The notes under the pieces were generated by a model, which was not told the origin of the DNA, made no database searches, and saw only the letters and a program-made list of their open reading frames with translations. Of a DNA stretch of 64,000 bases, positions 1 through 12,381 are shown one piece after another. Position 1 is the stretch's first letter; every line of letters starts with the position of its first letter. Where the stretch lies: NCBI GenBank assembly GCA_023078555.1, contig CM041196.1:7451985-7515984 (forward strand). The letters are read 5' to 3'. The DNA is from Ulva prolifera. Its lineage: Eukaryota > Chlorophyta > Ulvophyceae > Ulvales > Ulvaceae. The translations under genes were made by a program, and so were the position numbers.

Positions 1-400
1 GGATGCCAGAGAAAGGGGAAAACACTGAGTTCACTGCTGTGGAGTCTCAAGCACAATCCTCGATAAAGAAGCCTCACAAACAGAAATCCACTGTGAAGCT
101 GTTCTTTGCAGTTCTGTGAGCCATGTCAGGATCTGTTACATCGTGTGCAGATAGGTTTGTGCACTACAGCCACGACGGGAACACCGCCCCAACTTCGCGT
201 AGTGACCAAGCCAGACCAAGCTCGCAGTCGAATTCCCGGCCTGCCCTATGATCGCACGTGCACGGCTGGCGTACGGAAGCGGTACCTAAATTTATCGTTC
301 CAATATTGCGCGGCGTCGTTTCCTCTACCGCGGTGTTGATGCATATGACGCTGGTGCCAACGAGTGCAGTCTAAGGTTGATATATCTATCAAAGTGCTCA
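1..400. other. Left flank without a recognised gene
   Basis: I see no open frame here with protein-like composition or a recognisable motif. It probably holds the end of an unseen gene to the left and the promoter or 5' UTR of the complex I-like gene that starts at 401. Confidence 0.3.
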
Positions 401-1121
401 ATGTGGTCGATTTTTGAAAGTGACACTGCAAACGCAGTTGCACGTGGAGCTGGGCTGGGAGGTGCTCTCGGAGCGTCCATCGGTACGGATCCTTGTAGCA
501 TCGGCGTCCGCAACCTCGTGCCGGTGCCTCCGGCAACATCCCAGCGTTATACAGTGGCATCTGCGGTTTGCAGGCTCACTGTATGGCACGTATGATGCCT
601 ACACCGCCAAGGTGCGCTGTGCCATCAGGTTTTGCAAGAAGCAGGTGCATGCACGACCTCAAGCTGAGGTGTTTGTCTGCAGATCCCCGGCTTGTATAAG
701 CTTCGTCACATAGGAACTCACACTCTCACTACCAGTGCGGTGCGTGCGTCTCTGTGAACTCCCTGGTTTGCAGTGTGGAGGCCTCGTGGACATGAACCAC
801 GTGTTTGCAGGCGTTTGCTGTGCTGGTGGGTTGTGGGGCTCTGTTGCGACGGTGAAGTGCAAGGACTCAAATGATGTTTCATGCACGTTTACATACAGTC
901 ACCCAATCCACACGAGCTGTGGTGCTTGTCACACAATGTTCCTTGCCAGTGCACTCTGTGTACTTGAGACAAGCTGGCCGCTCATTGAGATGACCGCTGC
1001 GTGCGGGACGTCCGTGAACTCACACAAGGTTGTAATTACGCAGCCGCTATTTACAATTGACAGTTTCGATGTGAGAGTGATGGATACCGCTGGTGAGCAA
1101 ATGCAATTTAGCCCAGGTTAA
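401..1121 (+). CDS. Tim17/22/23-superfamily protein, probably complex I B14.7 (NDUFA11-like) subunit
   Basis: Hand-joined exons 401-482, 574-611 and 683-739 keep phase and give 59 residues, beginning MWSIFESDT. They include glycine-rich GAGLGGALGASIG, then GSLYGTYDAYTAK and IPGLYKLRHIGTHT. This Gly-rich helix followed by a YGxYDA/PGLYK stretch is what I associate with plant-type B14.7 subunits of mitochondrial NADH dehydrogenase. A later exon near 774-870 carries DMNHVFAGVCCAGGLWGS, comparable to the LNYFLGGCAGG segment of animal NDUFA11. The last exon probably ends at the TAA at 1119-1121 (MDTAGEQMQFSPG). Joins after 739 are uncertain. The expected role is a membrane-arm accessory subunit of complex I in the mitochondrial inner membrane; a TIM22-family import protein is the alternative. 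The gene converges on the mTERF gene with 123 bases between stops. Confidence 0.5.
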
Positions 1122-1244
1122 ATTCACATCCTACGGGCATGGCTGCGTTGGCATTTACCATGTGTGTCATGTCCTTTCGGTTCACATTGTAACAGATTTT
1201 CATGCACTGATGCTAGTCCTGAGCTGAAGCTGACAGGGCAGGCA

Positions 1245-3083
1245 TCACCGTTGCAAATGTCCTTTGCCGGCAGAGCACAAATGCCGGACCGCGAGGGCTA
1301 GCTCGGCCGGATCACTTTCTTTCAGAACTGTTTCATCTACATCCCAGAGCTGCTTGAACTGCTCTATCCCGTGGTGGATGTCAAGCTGCAACAGCTCTGG
1401 ATCTTCATGAATCATGGAAACGACGTCAGCACCTGCCAGCTGAACTTGCAGCAAGGCCATCATGTCTGCCATTCTTCGCAGACACTGTTCTGATGAGAGA
1501 AGGTAGCAATCCGGTGACCGTTGAATCAGGATACTTGCGTCACATCCTGCACGTGTGTTGTGGAACACCTCATATCCGTGACAGGTACAAGGGACAGATG
1601 ATCTACACGGGGCCACCTAATTGGCAGATGTAGACATGCTGAATCAGTCAGGTGCATCATGGAGGCACACATGCAGCCTTCATAAGTTGATAAACACACC
1701 TCGAAAGAGATTCTTCATGAGTATGAGGCGAGCCGCCATTTGACCATGTGACAGTTCCAAAACACTTGGGCAGCGCCGAACAATCCTAGCTGCGATTGAT
1801 CTGTCAACCAGCATCAACACTTCTAGCCTTTCTAGTTCGGGTGCACTGAGAAGATGGTCGATATCGCAGTCTGTTGACCCCTGCTGGACATGCCCATCGC
1901 CTATACTGGTCACGATCGAGTTGTACATTCGACCCACTATTGAGCCTGGACCTGCACATGGGCCAACATCCAATTTGCACATCTCAGAAATCTAAGGACG
2001 CATCACACGTAGCCTGCTGATATCTCATGATGTGCGGACAGTTGATTGATTCGCAAAAGCTTTCACTGTTTGATAGCATGGTCGACTGCAAGGTGCATGC
2101 TACAGATCCACGGCAACTGATTTACACACATGAATCATTGCATCCTGAACGGACCTATTTCTCAATGAGCACGAACGATGAATCATTCAGGCTGCCATAG
2201 GAGACTCGCTCAGCAGAAGCCAACAGCTGCCGCATTTGTTGCGGACGCCAGACGACTCGACAGATCGGCTTTCGTTATGGGTTATATTTTCGGGCACATG
2301 GTCATGCATGAAACAATTTGCAGCAGGGGCACAGTACAACAAAACATATGGCTTGCCTGTCGCTCGAGACCATACATAATGCTCGTCAGACCGCCACTTT
2401 CACTCTCACTCTTACGACGGTAGATTGGGTGCAGCTGGGACCAGGCTTGCTAGGGGAACATGGGGAAAAATCTGCTCGCAGGGACGGGAAGAACAAGCAG
2501 CACATGCACTGTACACTGCCCAAGTAGGCACGTCAAGGTAATATTATCTCTGGCGGGCAGGGTTGACACGGGCCGTACTTTCACTTAGCCACTGTATAAA
2601 TCTGGGCAATGAAGGTCCTGATGCGCGGGAGTGCAGGTACTGCCGTGCATGCTCCATATCCCTGAAATGTTTCGGATCTTTGCTCTCTCGAATAGAGAAG
2701 CATGACCTGTTAGCGCGTTGAATCTTTCTTGAGTGCAGACCATCCCTCGTACTGGCGATCGATGTTCGCGTATCGATGCTGCTACACCATTTCATCGACA
2801 TGAAACCTTGCGGAGCGCTTTTACGTACAGGTTGTTTGACGACCGCAGCGAATTGTGCGTGGATAGATTGACATGCGGGTTCCGACACGTTCACTTCATC
2901 TTCGACAGATCGGCTACGCGAACGCCAGAACACAAGCATACGATCAATCACATGACAACAATGTGCACTCAATGGACTACTTTTCTGGCTTGAATAAAGT
3001 TGGACGTCCGCAGCTCCGTTGCTAGAGACATTTCTCGCGTGCAAGCTCAGCTGAGTCTGAACTGCGTCTGCACTTGTAGCCAC
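1245..3083 (-). CDS. mTERF-family organellar protein
   Basis: Two exons are well supported. One, about 1982-1700, carries AARIVRRCPSVLELSHGQMA followed by LILMKNLFR. After an intron (donor GTGTGT), the other, about 1560-1245, carries ASILIQRSPDCYLLSSEQ and VVSMIHEDPELLQL. The repeating pattern of hydrophobic helix, CP or SP, then LL is the hallmark of mTERF repeats, which stack into a nucleic-acid-binding superhelix in mitochondria or plastids. Three repeats can be seen. The stop is TGA at 1245-1247. An open stretch at 2544-3083 is rich in Ser and Arg and could be the N-terminal targeting region, but its connection to the repeats is not shown, so the true start is unknown. At about 200-300 residues it would be a short member of the family. 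Confidence 0.55.
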
Positions 3084-3589
3084 CAGTAATATTGCGCAGC
3101 CGATGTGCTACAAGAAGTCAGAGAGGCAGGTAGCATTGCGAGAGCGGCGCCCACCACAAGAGGAACCCAGCACACCCAGAACACCGCCATCCTTTCACGT
3201 AGAACAGCGTCCGGGCACTGCAGCCCAGCTGGGCCCAGCAGCACCTCCGATGGTCCTCCACTCTGTGTCCCATGCATGCGGGAGATACAACTTCCACAAA
3301 CCCCCATCACGAAGGGGCCTGAAGCATGGGGGTGGCTCAAGTACGCGTTGTGCACCGTCTTGTGAACCCCTTTACCTCGACCGTTGGCAACAGCCCACTG
3401 CGAGGCTTCGCTAGGCCTCGCAAGGTGCTACAAGCGCTTCTTGCCAACACCAACCGGCCTGAGAATGCAGCGTGGTGACAGTAATGCGCGACAGTGAGAA
3501 TTTGCGATGGCTCAAGAGGAAGCCATCTGATCACCCTTGTGAGACGACGTTGCCACCTTTGTTATAATCGATCTAGGAACGTTGGAGCC

Positions 3590-5241
3590 ATGGTGAAGCC
3601 CAAAAAGGTGTATCATATCCATATCCATCTGTGTACGCTTGCAGGGTCACGTCCACCACGTTTCTCTGTCCCGCTTGCCTACGACCGATCTGGCGCACCA
3701 AAGGAAAGCGTATGCAAGTGGTATGCCATGGCACATGCAGGAAGACAAAGAGAAAGCAGTGCGCGAAATTTGCGATGTTATGCGTCGCAAAGGGGGCGTT
3801 GAATGGCGAAGTGCCGTTGTCCATGAAGAGCGCAAAGAGTACTTCCGAGGCAAGGACATGCAGCGATTCTTCGAAGCAGACCCAGACAGATTAGATGGCA
3901 TCAGTGAGATAGGTTGGCCTTCTGATAATATCAACGAGTTTCAGCGCTTGAGCAGGCACTGGCTGCAGTTCCCATTCAGTCATATCGCCATGCATATGTG
4001 AAACATGCATCACTGAGGTCTTCAGTCCGCCATTCTGGTGTTCAATCATCATAATCACACTATCATCGTCATGCTTGTTTACGCTGTCCTGCACTCTCCT
4101 TCTACGCTTGCTTCAACATGCGAGTGAGATTGCTGAATTCAAGATTTGCTTGCAGGTGGGACTGTGGAGTCCAGGATAGCCGAGGTGTGTGATACAATGA
4201 TGCGCATGGATCTTATAATTGCCTGCGACAGATTCTACAAGAAGGCTCATCCTGGCCGCAAGTACCTGGTGAAATTCCCCCGGAAACTGGAGTCTCGCAC
4301 TCGGGGCCAGCAGCTCTGGGATCCAGGTAAATCTGCAGCCGCAAGAAATGCTTATTGATGCATCCCATGAGCTCCGATTATGTTTAGAAGTGTGTGCGCG
4401 TGTCTGCAGAAGCATTTTACTGCTGGGTGGAGGACCGGCCAATGCCACCTTGGCAGATCGGTTTGTCCATCATCTTTGCCGTGGTTGTAATGGCTCTTTG
4501 CTTGTTCCCTCTGGCTCCATACAAGCTTCGCTTAGCAGTGGTGTATTGCTTCTTGGGGCTGCTGGGTGGGATTTTCGCCCTCATCTTGGTCAGATTTGTG
4601 CTGTTCATGCTGGTATTCACTATCACAGGTCCGCTTTCCATCCAAAGATGCTGCACTCCCTATGATGTTGTTACTCTATGTTCTGAAGCATGCCTGATAT
4701 AATAAGCCACCATGTAAGCATGGCAGCGAGCGATGCAGGTTACGAATTTTGGCTCTTCCCGAATCTTCTGTCTGATCAAGTGGACATCCTTGGTGCTTTC
4801 AAGCCGACTATGTCATTCGCGAAACCTGCCGATGGCAAGTCACATCTGGGGACGCGTGTGGGTGGCGTGTTCAGCACCGCCCTCCTATTCTACATGATGT
4901 ACGTGTATTCCCCCGATGAGAAGACGATCAAGGCAAACTTGCAGAAAGCTGAAAACAGCATTTTGGATATGGTGCAACAAGTAAACAACCCTAGCCTTGG
5001 TACTGGAAGCAGCTATGAACAGAACACGCAGTATGGGACAGATCGTAACCTGGACCCCGAAAAGATCCGCAGGCATTTGATGAATGAGAAGCTCAAGAAG
5101 AAACAAGAGAGAGAAAAGGCAAAGAAAAGGGGTTCTCATGAGGGCGAAGCAGATGCTGCCAATTTAACCGGGGATGAGCCTGTCGCAGATCAAAGCAGCG
5201 ATAGTGAAAACATAGAGGCTAGCACACATACAGAGATGTAG
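3590..5241 (+). CDS. SEC62: SEC62, ER protein translocation factor
   Basis: Five exons join in phase: 3590-3607, 3741-3903, 4156-4326, 4410-4628 and 4739-5241, giving 357 residues. The first exon is only 18 bases (MVKPKK). The cytosolic N-terminal domain includes EYFRGKDMQRFF and DLIIACDRFYKKAHPGRKYL. Two closely spaced membrane helices follow (QIGLSIIFAVVVMALCLFPL and a second ending in LVFTITG), with the conserved short loop LAPYKLRLAVVYCFLG between them. The next exon opens with YEFWLFPNLLSD, the family signature after helix two. The tail is Lys/Glu-rich and then acidic, as usual for a cytosolic SEC62 C-terminus. SEC62 works with SEC61 and SEC63 in post-translational import into the ER. 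A TGTAA motif lies at 5302-5306, about 60 bases after the stop. Confidence 0.93.
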
Positions 5242-6732
5242 ATTCAGTCTGAGCAGTACGTCTTGTTCAGTATGACAATTCATCCTGACTGTCTACTGTA
5301 TTGTAACGATTTCGAATTCGATGGAGCTGTAAAGTGAGATGTCTAGCAAGAAGCTTTCTGCAGGTAAGTTAAATGTTTTCATGCTATGATCAACATTGTT
5401 GAAACATGCCCACTTTATCTTAACAATAATTTTACCCCCAGTAATATGCAAAGGGCCTGGTGATCATCAATGAATCGCTGGAACACCTCAGCTGTTTACT
5501 TTCTTAGCCGTAAGGATGCAATCTGTGCTACTAATCGTAGGATCGATGTCATCGCTAAATTTCTTAAGTGAGCACTGGGTAGGGGGCTGGGAAACCATGT
5601 ACGTATGTGGAAATGTGATACTGCCGCACCGTATCAAGCCGAAAACACCGTACAATTCGCCATACATCCGTACAACATGCCGTATACAACTTTGATACGC
5701 TCAACTAGCAATGTGGCATGATGAGGAACCAGAGGTGCAACTTCACACTATAGTATGTTCACCGGCATCCGACACCGCGCACATCTCACTCCACCAACAC
5801 ATCCAGATCACGCTCACTGCGGGTCAACGGATTACTCTGTTGCACAGGCACACGTTCTTTCCCTGATCGAGCCGCAGGTTGGCTCGGTGCGGAACAGCAT
5901 GGCACCCCACTGCCTCATGTAGTCAGAGGTATGCTGCGCAAGGCATTGACAGCATGCGTCACCACAACTCGACGAAGCAGTCCAGGATCACGATCTATGC
6001 CATCAAATGGCTCTAGCCGCGGACAGCTCGCCCGACGCTGCTGCAGAAGAGGTGCCGATGTCTTCAGACTCGTCCATGGTGCAGAGTGTGACGTCACAAT
6101 GAATAGTTGCCCTTCTGCCCGAGACTAGTGCGTACTGCAGCGTCTGGCATGCGATGCAACTGTGTTCGAGGCTCGTAAGGGCTGCCTCGCAGCCCTTCGG
6201 GTCTTGTTCCCCGGTGGACACTGCACCAGCTCAGAGGATACCGTGTACGCCGAATGAACACCTTGTACCCGTATGAATTTTCAAGACTTATTCGCGTGTA
6301 ACCGTATACGTATGACTTCATCGTGTATAGATACGTATACAGAGTTGTAATACCCTAGGTCTGGGACAACTCCAAGACTACACAGTCCACACTTGTGTAT
6401 CATGAAAATGCATAAATCGGCAGCGACAATCGCAGCTGCACTGCGAGTGTCTTCCCCCGGGTCTGGGATTGTATCTGCAACCCGCCGCAGCTCGGCTGAA
6501 ACGCCTCTGTGCGATGTACCTGTGTCCATTGCTGTCAGTCAATTTGCATACTGATTCCCATTGTGCAAACTCCATTCTGTGTCGACAGATCAGAGTCAAA
6601 GCAGTAGATGAAACCATAGGCACCAATGGATCTGCACAGCAACAAGCATCTCCCTCTCACACCATGTAGCCCACATCACCACTAATGGAACATGTCGATT
6701 TCCGGTGCGCAGCATGGGTCGCACAATGATGG
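5242..6732. other. Intergenic region with CCGTATAC-like repeated motifs
   Basis: No convincing coding frame. It lies between two convergent genes, so it holds their 3' UTRs. Two patches, about 5625-5700 and 6236-6345, are unusually rich in CCGTAC and CGTATAC words and share a loosely similar block (ACCGT...GCCGAA...AACACC). They could be degenerate ends of a short mobile element. Confidence 0.35.
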
Positions 6733-9700
6733 TTAGGTCCAGCTGACATCCACATACTGAGTCGTATATTCTTCTTCGGCGACCATACCCGAGAGAGTAT
6801 GGAACATGGCATGTGGATCCAAGCTTCTGATGTGAGGGCCAAGTACTGGAATCCGTACACATGTGGTGACTTGCAGGTCCCCTCCAGCTTCCAGCTTTTG
6901 AACTTTGATGCTGTCCTCGTACTGACTGAAGTAACTTTCCCGGTCGGACAGAGATGCCAGGCACACAGAGCTTACAGAGACATGATCAGCGATTCCCTTG
7001 AATGCAAACACCCCTCCATTATGAATCCGAACTTCCTTGAAAGCGCATGCTTCATAGCAACTTTGAGCCTGCAGCTTCCGTGATAGGAGTTCAAGCATGA
7101 TCGCAATCCAGGTTGACGACTGTGTACAGGCCAGACACACCTTTGCATGTCTAATACGTTCCTGGTGAGAGTCGCAAAAAAGCGGCTTGTATACAGCACC
7201 TCCAACCGAATCATGGCTACCTGCTAATTCCAGCGCATGCTCGGTGATGTCTAGTGGCGGGGGTTTCCTGGCATACAGAGAGCTTTCTGCCATTGGGCAC
7301 CCACAGCCATTTGATATGTTCGTTTTGCTGCACGTGTGATCTGCCTTGTTGGAAAACACTAGTCTGTGGGAACGCAGCGCCCGTCGGTCATGTCCTCCGC
7401 CGATTGCAGGCACAGGGGTATGCCCAGTGTTGATACGGCCTGCTGCCCCTAATCCGGTAGCGTTGTTGTTATGGTCAGGAAACACTGATTGGCCAATCAT
7501 CATTGCAAGAGCATCCTCTACATCTTCCAGCTGTTGTGGGACACTGCACCCAGTCGATCTTGAAGTGTGCAGCCTGTGGCGGTTCAGGCTCGCTGTCTCT
7601 GCGTGATTTCCCGGCTGCACATTCACCATGTCAGCTACCTGAGACCAGGGCTGTCTGAGCTCGTCACCACCTCGGTCATTTTCTGGACACCCTAGGAGTG
7701 TGTTCCCCTCAGATGAACTTGTCCGTGTGTCATGCTGACTTGACATTTGCACTTGGCAAACAGAGTGCTCGTCATACCCACTACCACATTCGCCAAGCAA
7801 GGTGCCATGAAACGCCGTTGAGCTATGTGTACTTGCAGTAGTACGTGCATGCACACAAATACCTGGCAGGCTGTTGGGACAATGCAGTTGGTTGTCTACA
7901 TTCCACGCCGCGGGTGCACTTCGCTCGCAGCTTGCCCCCGTAGATTGATGATGTTTTGCTCCAATTGGTCGCTTACATCCCATACATCTATCTCCTGTAT
8001 AGGCGTTGTCAAGGTCAAAATATTGGCATGGGGTTTGCTCTGTTCTGCTGTTGTGTGTAGGCAGCTGGTCACTAGCTGCAGAACCTGGTGCATGGACATC
8101 GTCACTGGCATCTTCGTCCGGAGGCACTGCAACCACAATCTCGTATGGGTCTGATGCAGCTCGGGTGGCAGTGCAATCAGTCAACGTACACACACTGCTG
8201 CTGCCATGCCCCTCTGCAGCCTGCATATGGACACTGTCATTCCGGGGCCTGTCGTCTAAGATGCTAACAGCAGCATTGACAGCTGAAGTCTGGCTCACAT
8301 CACTCTCGTTCAGAATTGCTTTACTGTCGAAGCCATGTACAGCTGAAGCGAAGGTCTCACTGTACATGACCTGTGTACATCCGCTTTGTGTCAGAAGCTG
8401 GCTTGTTTCTCCAGAACGAGCAGGCTTCAACGTGCTTGCAGGTACGCTGGTGACATCAAGCTTTTGTTCAGCATCCCAGCAGGCCAACGCCTCCAGCAGT
8501 ATTTCAGTCGGGCACAGAATTTGCCCGCCACATGCTCCAGCAAATACGCGAGCAGCATGATTGACATGAACACCAAAGTAGTCGGCGCGGCCATTGGAGC
8601 TATTCAGCACCAGAGATGATGGCTGATCTGCAGAGATGCCTATGGCAGCCCGGAGACCACGAAATATGACTCGCCCGTCCTTGGTGATCAGCTGTGTTGC
8701 ATCGATGGTGTCCAGAACCTGAGGCCATTCTGCCAACAGCAGGACATTGTTGAATGTGAGAGCCCATTCCAGGGCACGGGCGACCTGTGAGCCACAGCCG
8801 CAGATCAAGAACACTTTAAGTACACATGCATGGCAAGCATGGAGCGATCACTCACAGCCTTTTGAGCTTGTCACAAGATGAAAGAAAGCAGGGTATCTCA
8901 GATTTCAGAAGAACACAGGGGCGCACGTTGTGAAAGGCAAGCATATATATTCCATTGCGCTCTTTGCACACGTACCCGTTGATTTTACCAAGGGTGACAT
9001 TTACGCAGTGTGTAAAGGTCTGCATGCTCTGTTGTGCACACATTGCATGTACCGACTTGACCTGGCTGATCCCTGCGGGACTGCAGAACACAATGCAAAC
9101 CCGTGGCAGTGGTTCACCGTGTATGGCTTCATGTGCAGCTGGAGCTTCCATGAAGGGAAGGGAATGGGTCATCGTATGCTTTGGGATGTATTGGCTATAA
9201 AATTGTAGTCTGTACACCTGTCTAGGTCTGAGGACCTGCGGGTGTACGCATGTTATGACTGCAATGGGGATCACACATTGCCACCTTGTCGTCATGCTGC
9301 TGACATCTAATTCGGAATGGTAGGGCCAAACAGCAATTGTAGCTACACCTGGTAGATGCGCATTGGTGTGCCGCTGCCCTGCAAGAGGAAACGTGCTCCC
9401 ATATCCACTAGCACCGAGTCGTTCGACAATCTCTCATGCTTCAGCCGTGTCAAAAAATTTGAGTATGGCAATGTGAACTCCTGCTGCACTCCAGGGCCGG
9501 TGCCACCTGCACTTGAGATGGTGAGAAGGGCCACGGACAGCGTGCAGGCAGATACCCTGTGCATGAGTCAATTGATGGCAGACAGTCTTGGTCATGCCTG
9601 TGAAAGCACACCATTGCTGAAAGATATCCTCTGCATTGTGAATGCGCGCTGGGCACTTTCTACATGAGGAAAATTCCCCAATGGACTATGACTTCCAAAG

Positions 9701-11878
9701 AAGCTGCTTTTACGAAGGGACTGTACAGAAGTTGACGAAACCCGCGCGTTGGACTTGACGAAATTGAAATGTGGTTTGGCGAACCAGGACTTCCCTTTTC
9801 CTAGCACATCCAAAACGCGTCGAGAGCAAGATCGCTTCCGCACTCCATCATTGATTGAACCAGACAAGGAGCAGTATGTTGCATACGTCATGAGGACCTG
9901 CCCACATCATCCTCAGCTTATGCAAACATGGGACTCTCACTCACGCTGGAGGGTGGCCACACTCATGAACGTGGTGCATATGATACCAGATTGTTACAAT
10001 TGACACCATCTCTTGACTCTTTCTGTTTATACATGCACCTTGTACTTGGCATGTTTCAAGGGCGTACCTGGCCTGGAGCCGCCGTGGCTGCCAACGCTGC
10101 ACTGATGTCAATGAGCTCACCCTTGTATCTGACAATTTGCTGCCGCATGACTCGATGCATGACAGCCTGTGAGCAAGGGGCAGTGTGCATCCCGATTGCC
10201 GGCAAAATCCCCTGAAACAGTGGATGACAGTCTGGATCAAAAAGAAAGTCCTCCCCTTGGGCATGCATTGCCGTTAGATACCATGTAGACAATTGGCGAT
10301 TGAACTTGATGCCTGCCAGTTCCTTTGGAAACCTCAGCGCCCACGCTACAGCTGACCGTGCATCACGAAAGGCCAGAACACATTGATGCTGATCCGCGCT
10401 GAACTCGGATATGAAATACCCCCAGAATCTCTTCCTTGTTGTCAGTTGCGCCAATAGCCTCTGCACAATGCAGCTTACGTTGCTGCACACGTCAATTCAT
10501 TACTGAAGTGGACACATAGACGATCAGCACGTGAGCACGCCGAACAATGACACTTTGCTGTACGGCGAACAGCTCTATGTGTAGCACAGTGTCCTGCGCT
10601 TAGAATGTTGTTGCATGGCCAGCGTCAGAGGGAACCAGAAGGCAAGGACAACTTGGTATATCTCAGGCATATGCCATGTCAGCACTAAGATACCATCACC
10701 TCACACGCCTTGTCATAATCTCTAGCGAGTGCTTTCTCTTGAGGACAATGCCGATGTCCATCTGGGCCAAGGGCGTCAAGCCTCAACACAACGAGGGTGA
10801 TTGCAGATGGTGTCGTTGCCAAATTTGCACCGGACGACAGGTCACGGTCAGACGACCCAGACGACCCAGCTCGCACAGGATGGCCAAGAACGTCAGTAAG
10901 AATTCCAGGAATCCTTGATGTGTGCATATGGTTACCTGTGCCAAAGCTCTGATAGATGCTCAGCATTATGAAGAAGAAAATGAGTAACCCAGCAATGATG
11001 ACCGGTGTAAAGAAGATTGCGAGGCTGATCCCCAGATGCTCTGCATCATAAGATACAGAACTGACAAACGGTATGGGCAGCAGCGGATTCGCAAGGGGGT
11101 GGAACTGGGGCTCCAGGGTGCACTTAGCCCTGGGCGTCTGCTCATCAGATGGCCAAGTGATGCTCCACGGAAAGGCGCACGCACAATTGTGAAATGCCGT
11201 CTGATCAGGGCTCAAAAGTACCTCAATCCTTGGGTTGTCACGCAAAGTGTATGAAGAGCACATCATTGCCTGTGTATCAGTGACTACATGTTGGTCGGCA
11301 GACGGCAACAATTCCTCATGTAGGGCGTCTAAGTCTAGTGCAAATGAGACAAAAGACCGGCGTGCGTCCATGACCAAAGGCTGAGTTCGGTCAGGCCACT
11401 GCGGTAGGGATGATGAACTGACATTCTCCTTTGCTGCATCAACCATTGACGTGCTACAGCATTTGTTTAAGAACGTGATCCCAAGTCACAAGAGGTACGA
11501 TAGAAAATTTGCAAAGCAAAACAACACATACAGCACCAGGAATCCAGCTGGTTCACAACCTTCGCAATCAGCCAAGTTCAGCTTGCTGACATGCTCTGGG
11601 GGCACAGGCAGCTGTGAAAGATCCGAAGACACACGTAGCCCGGCGAAGGTAATGCTTACGTGGCCGTATCCCAAGCTGCAATCAGTAATTGGTACGCCAC
11701 GGGCCAGAGACTTCCATACGGTGTCAGAATGCAGATCAGCGCCCATGAAGCTGACATCTCCGCCTGCTTCGCAACACGAAATGCGACCCAGCGAACATAC
11801 GGTGTCGGCTGTTGGTATAGGATTGAGCCCCGTGACATGTGTGGATACCGTCTGCATCCACACTATCACAGCCTGCAT
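6733..11878 (-). CDS. Transmembrane protein with two class III nucleotide cyclase homology domains
   Basis: Reading on the minus strand, an extracytoplasmic stretch (about 11878-11050) precedes a strong membrane helix, LAIFFTPVIIAGLLIFFFIM (about 10990). Cyclase domain 1 follows: ITLVVLRLDALG near 10780, HQCVLAFRDARSAVAWALRF near 10370, the GELIDISAALAATA block near 10090, and its closing strand MGARFLLQGSGTPMRIYQV near 9350. Domain 2 has VCIVFCSPAGISQ near 9150, GIYMLAF near 8940, then in the large last exon (8814-6733) FRGLRAAIGI and GRADYFGVHVNHAARV. About 450 polar, low-complexity residues separate this from a closing GVFAFKGIADHV near 7000. Tandem domains resemble algal and protist membrane adenylyl cyclases. 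Metal-binding aspartates appear replaced in both domains, while domain 2 keeps the Asn and Arg of VNHAAR. Small exons and the start are approximate. It may be a receptor-like pseudocyclase. Confidence 0.7.
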
Positions 11879-12381
11879 CCTATGCAGTGTGCAAATGAAA
11901 TGTATCAGGACTCAACGCAAATTATTAGCAGTGAATGGCCCTACAAGCCGGGGGTTCGAAGGTTTATTTGAACAGCGTACATCGGTGAAAAACTTCTCGG
12001 GTGGCGGAAGAACAAACAGATTTCAGCGGCTTGATGATATCTTAGGCATGTTCCGAATCTCAAATTAGTCTGCCTACGCGCCTGTGCGGGTGTAAATCGC
12101 AGTGTTGTTACCGTCTAGGGACGGTGGCGTTTACATGCATGCACTGGACATGGCGCAGGTGATACTGAATTGGCGCAGGTGCATACCGAATTGCTCAAGC
12201 AGGCACTGCTTCGAAGCATCCTTTCCACGATTGAAATCGATCACATGTTGGCGACTGCAACCTTCGTAACATCGATTTATTGAAACTCGCTTGCGCGTCT
12301 TCTGCCTAGGCGAATAATTGTGTGTTTTGACCATTTGTTGCAGGACAGGTCGACTGTGGACACAGTCATTAAAGCCGATCG
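11879..12381. promoter_or_regulatory. Divergent intergenic region upstream of CKS1
   Basis: Lies between the cyclase-like gene (minus) and CKS1 (plus). The first part may still hold the 5' end of the cyclase-like gene. An imperfect 20-base tandem repeat sits at 12151-12191. No further sites are clear. Confidence 0.3.
12151..12191 (+). repeat. Imperfect tandem repeat, two copies of about 20 bases
   Basis: TGGCGCAGGTGATACTGAAT (12151-12170) is followed directly by TGGCGCAGGTGCATACCGAAT in 12171-12191. It sits about 190 bases upstream of the CKS1 start. Confidence 0.75.

Noticed and set aside
11940-11980. GGTTCGAA word resembling a tRNA B box
   Set aside because: No matching A box, acceptor stem or anticodon arm could be drawn around it; it lies beside the cyclase-like gene.
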